DNA from: Acinetobacter sp.
GTDB lineage: Bacteria; Pseudomonadota; Gammaproteobacteria; Pseudomonadales; Moraxellaceae
DNA: 13,097 nucleotides
Reading direction: 5' to 3'
Assembly: GCA_008017255.1 (NCBI GenBank)
Contig: SSHD01000018.1
Coordinates: 1-13,097, forward strand
Shown here piece by piece: positions 8,655 through 13,097 of the stretch. The notes beneath the pieces were generated by a model that saw nothing but the letters and a program-made list of their open reading frames with translations, was not told where the DNA came from and searched no databases. The stretch's first letter is position 1, and each line of letters begins with the position of its first letter. The position numbers were made by a program, and so were the translations under genes.

Positions 8655-9908
8655 ATGCATAAACCCAATGATGCTTTTGCTGCGTTGCGCTATCGCGATT
8701 TTTCCATTGTAACGCTGAATCAATTTTGCTTAACCATCGCCATTTTAATTCAAGAAATTATTGTCGCTTATTCACTTTATCAAATTACCCGTGATCCGCT
8801 CACGCTCGGTTTTATTGGACTTGCCGAAGCGATTCCTTTTATTAGCCTGTCTTTATGGGGTGGCTATTTCGCCGATAAATTGAATAAACAAAGCATTATG
8901 AAAATCTGTTTATTCTTTGCCACGCCGTTACCATTGGCACTTTGGGCACTGTTTTGTTTACATGATTTAGAGAAAATATCCACCAGCAACTTATCTTTAG
9001 GCATCTATGCGGTGGTTTTTGCCTTAGGCACCATTCGCGGTTTTTATAATCCCTCAGCGACCTCGTTAAAACCCTTTCTCATTCCACGCGAGCTCTATGC
9101 CAATGGTGCAACGTGGACCACCATCGGCTGGCAAAGCGGGGTGATTATTGGCCCGATGCTCGGTGGTTTTATGTTGGCATTTTTAGGCCGTGAAAACAGT
9201 CTATTGGCAGTTAGCATATTATTAGCCACTTGCTTTGTGCTCATTACGCTGCTTAAAAAGCGCACTTTTCCAAGCATGCCAACTGAACATATGCTGCACA
9301 GCCTAACTGAGGGTTTCCGCTTTATTTGGAAAACCAAGATTGTGTTGTGGGCTATTTCTCTAGATTTGGTTTCGGTGTTATTTGGCGGTGTGATTGCGTT
9401 ACTGCCTATTTTTGCTGAAGAAATTTTAAAAATAGGACCTGAAGGTTTGGGTTATTTACGTGCTGCACCATCGATTGGAGCGCTGCTAACCATGCTTGCA
9501 CTCACCAAATTTCCACCGTTGCATCATGCTTGGCGCAACATGCTACTGGCGGTTGCGGGCTTTGGTATCTTCACCATCTTGTTTGCGTTCTCAAACCATC
9601 TATGGCTGTCACTATTTGCGCTGATGATGACTGGCGCTTGCGATAGTATTTCTGTGGTGATTCGCCAAACCGTACTACAAATTTTTCCACCCGAACACAT
9701 GCGTGGTCGTGTTGCCGCAGTCAATGGCATGTTCGTGTCGAGTAGCAATGAACTCGGTGCTTTTGAGTCGGGTCTAGCCGCCAAATATATAGGAACCGTT
9801 GCCGCCACGCTGTTCGGTGGTTGTGTAACCCTCGTGGTGGTGGGTTATTGTTGGCTTAAAACACGTGATTTATTTAGCGTTGATATTCGAAAAGGGCCTG
9901 AAGATTAA
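8655..9908 (+). CDS. MFS transporter of the EntS-like (DHA3/MFS_3) type
   Basis: A 417-residue integral membrane protein with about 12 hydrophobic segments and a central cytoplasmic loop (about residues 200-225, KKRTFPSMPTEHMLHSLTEG). The loop between helices 2 and 3 carries a motif A variant, GGYFADKLNKQSIMKI. The second half has the family-typical DSISVVIRQTVLQIFPPE and MRGRVAAVNGMF, which are like those of the enterobactin exporter EntS and other drug/metabolite:proton antiporters. It probably exports a small molecule using the proton gradient; the substrate cannot be told from sequence. It diverges from rpmI and converges on the YqaA-family gene. No Shine-Dalgarno is evident before the ATG, which follows ACCCATCACC. 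Confidence 0.88.
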   Translation: MHKPNDAFAALRYRDFSIVTLNQFCLTIAILIQEIIVAYSLYQITRDPLTLGFIGLAEAIPFISLSLWGGYFADKLNKQSIMKICLFFATPLPLALWALFCLHDLEKISTSNLSLGIYAVVFALGTIRGFYNPSATSLKPFLIPRELYANGATWTTIGWQSGVIIGPMLGGFMLAFLGRENSLLAVSILLATCFVLITLLKKRTFPSMPTEHMLHSLTEGFRFIWKTKIVLWAISLDLVSVLFGGVIALLPIFAEEILKIGPEGLGYLRAAPSIGALLTMLALTKFPPLHHAWRNMLLAVAGFGIFTILFAFSNHLWLSLFALMMTGACDSISVVIRQTVLQIFPPEHMRGRVAAVNGMFVSSSNELGAFESGLAAKYIGTVAATLFGGCVTLVVVGYCWLKTRDLFSVDIRKGPED

Positions 9909-9941
9909 ATGTTGCAGCAACGTTCATGTGCGTGGTTATTG

Positions 9942-10373
9942 CTAAAAAATACCAAGATATAAGACATAAATCACCCAGTATCGTCCTGCTTTGGCAATCG
10001 TCACCATCAACAAAAAATGCCAAAAGTTTTGTTTCATTAAACCTGCAATTAGAGTGATTGGATCACCAATAATCGGCAACCAACTCAGCAGTAAAGACCA
10101 AAACCCATATTTGGCATATATTTGCTGTGCCTTTTCCAGTTGAATGACTGATACTGGAAACCACTTTTTATGTTTATAGCGCTCGATTCGAAGCCCTAAA
10201 TACCAATTGACACACGACCCTAAAATATTGCCGACGCTTGCAACCGCAATCAGCCATATTGGGGCATAACTGCCTTCAACCAATAACGCCCATAACACGG
10301 CTTCGGACTGTAAAGGCAATAAGGTGGCTGCACCAAAGGCTGATAAAAATAAGCCAAACAGCGACCATGCCAT
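9942..10373 (-). CDS. yqaA: YqaA-family (DedA-related) inner-membrane protein
   Basis: A 143-residue polytopic membrane protein that matches E. coli YqaA in length and pattern: a start like SLFGLFLSAFGAATLLPLQSE (E. coli has an equivalent SATLLPGNSE), VASVGNILGSCVNWYLG, a cytoplasmic basic loop (RIERYKHKKWF), then KYGFWSLLLSWLPIIGDPITLIAGLM and a final helix pair with KAGRYWVIY. The WLP-GD segment is the conserved reentrant signature of DedA/VTT-type proteins, some of which scramble or flip lipids; YqaA itself has no established activity. It lies 7 nt after the small membrane gene, likely one operon. Its nearest AGGA is about 13 nt from the ATG and lies within the end of the upstream gene. 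Confidence 0.88.
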   Translation of the reverse strand: MAWSLFGLFLSAFGAATLLPLQSEAVLWALLVEGSYAPIWLIAVASVGNILGSCVNWYLGLRIERYKHKKWFPVSVIQLEKAQQIYAKYGFWSLLLSWLPIIGDPITLIAGLMKQNFWHFLLMVTIAKAGRYWVIYVLYLGIF

Positions 10374-10380
10374 TGAAAAT

Positions 10381-10665
10381 TTAAAGTCCTAAAGTTCGTT
10401 TGGTTTTACGGTATTCCAGATTTGCCCAAACAATACTCAGGATAATCAGCACAACACGCACCCATGTATAGCGCTGGCTCATCGGTTCAATTACAGCGCG
10501 TAAAACCTGCTGATCGGTGCTCTTTAATGCGCTAATCAAACTTTGCACATGTATTGCTTCCGCCACCAAAAGTATCAGGCAAGATACAATTCCAAAAATA
10601 ATGCTCCAATACACTTTGGCATTATTTTCTACAATTTTGGTGAAGTTGAGAAAAAACTGTTGCAT
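10381..10665 (-). CDS. Small two-helix membrane protein of unknown function
   Basis: From the ATG at 10665 the product has 94 residues with hydrophobic segments at about 19-37 (SIIFGIVSCLILLVAEAI) and 68-84 (VRVVLIILSIVWANLEY) and a basic tail (RKTKRTLGL). Both ends should be cytoplasmic, with a periplasmic loop containing SALKSTDQQVLRAVIEPMSQRY. The frame stays open to an ATG at 10722, but those 19 codons coincide with a terminator hairpin and lack a ribosome site, while TTGGAC lies about 6 nt before 10665. I do not recognise the family. The 7-nt gap to the YqaA-family gene suggests joint transcription. Confidence 0.7.
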   Translation of the reverse strand: MQQFFLNFTKIVENNAKVYWSIIFGIVSCLILLVAEAIHVQSLISALKSTDQQVLRAVIEPMSQRYTWVRVVLIILSIVWANLEYRKTKRTLGL

Positions 10666-10674
10666 AACGAGTCC

Positions 10675-10717
10675 AATAAAAAGCCACCTGAAAGATTCAT
10701 ACGGCATCAGATGGCTT
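10675..10717 (-). terminator. Terminator of the glutathione transferase gene
   Basis: On the minus strand AAGCCATCTGA (10717-10707) pairs with TCAGGTGGCTT (10691-10681) over 11 bp with one U-G wobble and a 15-nt loop, then TTTTTATT. It begins 24 nt after the stop of the transferase gene and ends only 10 nt before the ATG of the next gene. Confidence 0.8.
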
Positions 10718-10720
10718 GGC

Positions 10721-10729
10721 ATATTAGCA
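10721..10729 (-). promoter_or_regulatory. Possible extended -10 promoter for the small membrane gene
   Basis: TGC-TAATAT on the minus strand (10729-10721) fits an extended -10 element (TGn plus four of six). No -35 match is evident. A start near 10714 would fall in the first arm of the terminator hairpin, so the transcript would still carry most of that hairpin as its leader. Confidence 0.3.
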
Positions 10730-10740
10730 CAAAAGCTGTT

Positions 10741-11358
10741 TTAAACTTGAATAGCGAGTGCTTTTTGTATGGCAGGACGAGCCATTAACCGCTCAATATA
10801 ATCTTGCACATGAGGATAATCTTGCAATTGAATCCCTTGCCAGTCATGGCGCAGCGCCCACGGTAAAATCGCCATATCAGCAATCGAATAATCACCTACC
10901 ACAAATTTCTGCCCAATGAGCTGCTTATTTAAAACCGCATATAAGCGTTTCGTTTCATTCAAATAACGCTCAACAGCATAGGGAATACGCTCTAGTGCAA
11001 ATTTATTAAAATGATGATTTTGCCCTAGCATGGGACCAAAACCACCCATTTGCCACATCAGCCATTGTTCTACTTCTACCCGTTGCTGCTCATCACTTGG
11101 ATAAAACAGCCCTGTCTTTCTACCTAAATATTGTAAGATCGCACCAGATTCAAAGACTGAAATCGGCTTACCACATGGTCCATTTTGATCGACTATGGCA
11201 GGGATTTTATTATTGGGAGAGATTTTAAGAAAATCAGCCTGAAACTGATCATTTTGCATAATATTGATGGGATAAATTTTGTATTGCAGCCCCATTTCTT
11301 CTAAAGCAATGCTAATTTTTTGTCCATTGGGCGTACCCCAATAATATAAATCAATCAT
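10741..11358 (-). CDS. yfcG: Nu-class glutathione transferase / disulfide-bond oxidoreductase
   Basis: A 205-residue cytoplasmic protein that aligns along its length with E. coli YfcG (215 residues), a GST with glutathione-dependent disulfide reductase activity. The thioredoxin-like N-domain starts MIDLYYWGTPNGQKISIALEE; TPNG holds the Thr/Asn that position glutathione sulfur in YfcG. ISPNNKIPAIVD (cis-Pro) and VFESGAILQYLGRKTGLF contact the gamma-glutamyl end. The helical C-domain contains WLMWQMGGFGPMLGQNHHF, IPYAVERY and the N-capping DYSIADMAILPW. The start has GAG about 9 nt upstream. The upstream region has a perfect TTGACA (11426-11421, minus strand) but no good -10 at the right distance. 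A terminator follows. The substrate is unknown. Confidence 0.93.
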   Translation of the reverse strand: MIDLYYWGTPNGQKISIALEEMGLQYKIYPINIMQNDQFQADFLKISPNNKIPAIVDQNGPCGKPISVFESGAILQYLGRKTGLFYPSDEQQRVEVEQWLMWQMGGFGPMLGQNHHFNKFALERIPYAVERYLNETKRLYAVLNKQLIGQKFVVGDYSIADMAILPWALRHDWQGIQLQDYPHVQDYIERLMARPAIQKALAIQV

Positions 11359-11493
11359 TTCGCTGCTCGGTTATTATGACGGCTTCTGCTTTATAACATC
11401 TTTTTAATAGATAATTCAGCTGTCAAAACCGAAACCAAACAATATACTTTTGTTTTAACATCGATATTTGAAAACCATACTTGAACACTAGGC

Positions 11494-11527
11494 AAAAAAA
11501 ACACCGCCTGTGGCGGTGTTTTTTTTT
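11494..11527 (-). terminator. infC: Strong infC terminator
   Basis: A perfect GC-rich 8-bp stem (ACACCGCC/GGCGGTGT, 11501-11508 with 11512-11519) has a 3-nt loop and lies between an A-run and a T-run that also pair. It begins about 11 nt past the infC stop on the minus strand and has a 7-nt U-tract there. It would work in both directions. It ends the thrS-infC transcript well before rpmI. Confidence 0.93.
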
Positions 11528-11538
11528 GCAAGAAAAAA

Positions 11539-12090
11539 TTACTTTTTCTTTTTCGGGCCAAGGAGCATGCCCATTTGACGACCTTCCATTTTTGGCGCTT
11601 GCTCAATCACACCAAAGTCAGCAACGTCAGCCTCAATTTTTTGCAACTGAGCCAAACCAAGCTGTTGATGTGCCATTTCACGACCACGGAAGCGTAGGGT
11701 AATTTTGACCTTATTACCGTCTTCAAGGAAACGTAAAATTGCACGCAACTTGATTTGGTAATCACCAACATCGGTTGCTGGACGCAATTTAATTTCTTTG
11801 ACTTGCACTTGATGCTGTTTCTTCTTGGCATCTTTTTGCTTTTGCTTTAGATCAAACAAGTGCTTGTTGTAATCCATGATTTTACAAACAGGTGGCTCTG
11901 CATTGGCAACAATCTCAACCAAGTCAAGATTGGATTCTTCAGCAGCACGCAACGCTTCAGTTAATGAAACGACCCCTTTTTGTTCACCATCGGCAGCGAC
12001 CAGACGTACTTCTTTCGCACGAATCTCGTCGTTAATAGCTGGGCGGTTACTTTTAGCACCTTGTTGTTGATTACGGTCAGGCTGTTTAAT
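11539..12090 (-). CDS. infC: Translation initiation factor IF-3 (AUU start)
   Basis: From an ATT codon at 12090-12088 the product has 183 residues (E. coli IF-3 has 180). IF-3 binds the 30S subunit, blocks 50S joining and checks the initiator tRNA and start codon. The N-domain holds [17 protein letters not shown] and [12 protein letters not shown]; a Lys/Gln-rich linker follows; the C-domain holds [36 protein letters not shown] and [15 protein letters not shown]. No ATG, GTG or TTG occurs in frame before residue 47. ATT has GGAG 8 nt upstream, and AUU is the known infC start in E. coli, used by IF-3 to repress its own translation. The start lies 5 nt after the thrS stop. Confidence 0.95.
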   Translation of the reverse strand: MKQPDRNQQQGAKSNRPAINDEIRAKEVRLVAADGEQKGVVSLTEALRAAEESNLDLVEIVANAEPPVCKIMDYNKHLFDLKQKQKDAKKKQHQVQVKEIKLRPATDVGDYQIKLRAILRFLEDGNKVKITLRFRGREMAHQQLGLAQLQKIEADVADFGVIEQAPKMEGRQMGMLLGPKKKK

Positions 12091-12095
12091 CTTTA

Positions 12096-13097
12096 TTACT
12101 CCACAATGTACCGGCCGCGTTCGGCGTCGGCAGATTTCACTAGGTCAATAAATGCATCTACTGACATAGTACCTAAATTTTTTCCTGAGCGGGTACGCAC
12201 ATTCACAGTACCTTCTTCTACTTCTCGATCTCCAAGAACCAAAAGATAAGGAATACGCTCTAGGGTACGTTCACGAATCTTAAATCCGATCTTCTCATTT
12301 CTCAAGTCTGAAATGACACGCAAACCATTTTGCTTGAATTTTGCGACCACTTGCTCACAGGCTTGCGCTTGTGCATCGGTAATATTCATTACACAGACTT
12401 GCACTGGTGCTAACCATGGTGGCATAAAACCCGCATAGTGCTCAATAAGTATACCAATAAAACGCTCAAAACTACCAAGAATTGCACGATGTAGCATGAC
12501 AGGTTGGTCACGATCGTTGTCTTCGGTCACATAAGAGGCTTCTAAACGCTCTGGCAAGTTGAAATCGCACTGAATGGTACCGCACTGCCACACTCGACCT
12601 AAACAGTCTTTCAGTGAAAATTCAATTTTCGGGCCGTAGAATGCACCTTCACCTGGCTGTAAGTCCCACGCCAAGCCCGCAGCATCTAAAGCATCTGCTA
12701 AAGATTTTTCTGCCATATCCCACAGAGCATCTTCACCGACACGTTTTTCAGGACGAGTCGACAGTTTCATTTGCACTTCTTCAAAACCGAAGTCTTTATA
12801 AACATCTAAAGTCAATTTAATAAAGTCTGCGACTTCCTGACCAATTTGTTCTTTGGTACAGAAAATATGTGCATCGTCTTGAGTAAAGCCACGCACTCGC
12901 ATAATGCCGTGAAGTGAGCCCGATGGTTCATTACGATGGCAGGAACCAAACTCAGCCAAGCGAATTGGCAAGTCACGATACGACTTTAAGCCTTGATTAA
13001 ACACCTGTACGTGACATGGGCAGTTCATCGGCTTGACTGCATAGTTACGGTTTTCCGAATGGGTGGTGAACATGTTGTCGGCATAGTTTGCCGCATG
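12096..13097 (-). CDS. thrS: Threonine-tRNA ligase, C-terminal half (5' end outside window)
   Basis: The frame is open to the right edge, giving the last 333 residues of a protein usually about 640 long; the N-terminal TGS and editing domains and motif 1 are outside. ThrRS charges tRNA-Thr. Class II core features present: the zinc ligands Cys in PMNCP, His in DDAHIF and His in [10 protein letters not shown]; motif 2 in [22 protein letters not shown]; motif 3 in [17 protein letters not shown]. The anticodon-binding domain (about the last 110 residues) starts near [16 protein letters not shown] and includes [13 protein letters not shown]. The C-terminus RGRYIVE is shorter than the E. coli tail. 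The stop codon overlaps the infC ribosome site region (GTG GAG TAA), so the two genes are closely coupled. Confidence 0.98.
   Translation of the reverse strand, partial: HAANYADNMFTTHSENRNYAVKPMNCPCHVQVFNQGLKSYRDLPIRLAEFGSCHRNEPSGSLHGIMRVRGFTQDDAHIFCTKEQIGQEVADFIKLTLDVYKDFGFEEVQMKLSTRPEKRVGEDALWDMAEKSLADALDAAGLAWDLQPGEGAFYGPKIEFSLKDCLGRVWQCGTIQCDFNLPERLEASYVTEDNDRDQPVMLHRAILGSFERFIGILIEHYAGFMPPWLAPVQVCVMNITDAQAQACEQVVAKFKQNGLRVISDLRNEKIGFKIRERTLERIPYLLVLGDREVEEGTVNVRTRSGKNLGTMSVDAFIDLVKSADAERGRYIVE

Noticed and set aside
9909..9941. GTTGC-A-GCAAC palindrome as terminator between the MFS and YqaA-family genes
   Set aside because: The stem is 5 bp with a one-base loop and no U-run follows in either direction.
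11391..11426. Promoter of the glutathione transferase gene from the perfect TTGACA at 11426-11421
   Set aside because: At 16-18 bp only AAAGAT-like sequence follows; the better TATAAA is about 25 bp away, too far for a sigma70 promoter.
11539..11952. A 137-residue infC starting at an internal TTG (11952)
   Set aside because: It removes most of the IF-3 N-domain ([15 protein letters not shown] and following), which is clearly encoded in the same frame upstream up to an ATT with a good ribosome site.

Overview
The window looks like a stretch of Acinetobacter (Moraxellaceae, Gammaproteobacteria) chromosome. This rests on the low G+C content, the close match of every core protein to gammaproteobacterial families, and a palindromic intergenic repeat of a type I associate with this genus. 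No database search was possible, so the genus is an inference. The core is the conserved translation cluster thrS-infC-rpmI-rplT-pheS-pheT-ihfA, read right to left on the minus strand, but split into at least three transcription units by inserted genes.

Layout from left to right: the 3' part of a thiD-like kinase gene (+); a 486-bp AT-rich spacer; a small alanine-rich lipoprotein gene (+) converging on ihfA across a perfect bidirectional terminator; ihfA, overlapping pheT by 4 nt; pheT; a 163-bp gap filled by an imperfect inverted repeat; pheS; a pheS leader holding what looks like a phenylalanine leader peptide and attenuator hairpin; two unrecognised tandem genes (+) for membrane-anchored proteins that resemble each other; a terminator shared with rplT; rplT and rpmI (-); a rpmI leader with nested stems and a possible pseudoknot; an MFS transporter (+); a YqaA-family membrane protein and a small membrane protein (-); a YfcG-type glutathione transferase (-); a strong infC terminator; infC with an AUU start; and the 3' half of thrS, which runs off the right edge.

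The translation genes encode two aminoacyl-tRNA synthetases (ThrRS, PheRS), initiation factor 3, ribosomal proteins L35 and L20, and the alpha subunit of the nucleoid protein IHF. In enterobacteria they form one complex operon. Here infC ends at its own terminator about 3 kb before rpmI, rplT ends at another terminator, and pheST-ihfA is separated by a two-gene insertion on the opposite strand. Each unit therefore needs its own control. The sequence offers candidates: an AUU start for infC, a structured leader before rpmI-rplT that could be an L20 target, and a Phe-codon leader ORF with a terminator-like hairpin before pheS.

The least understood content is the pair of tandem C-terminally anchored proteins between rplT and pheS, the octad-repeat lipoprotein, and the regulatory RNA structures.
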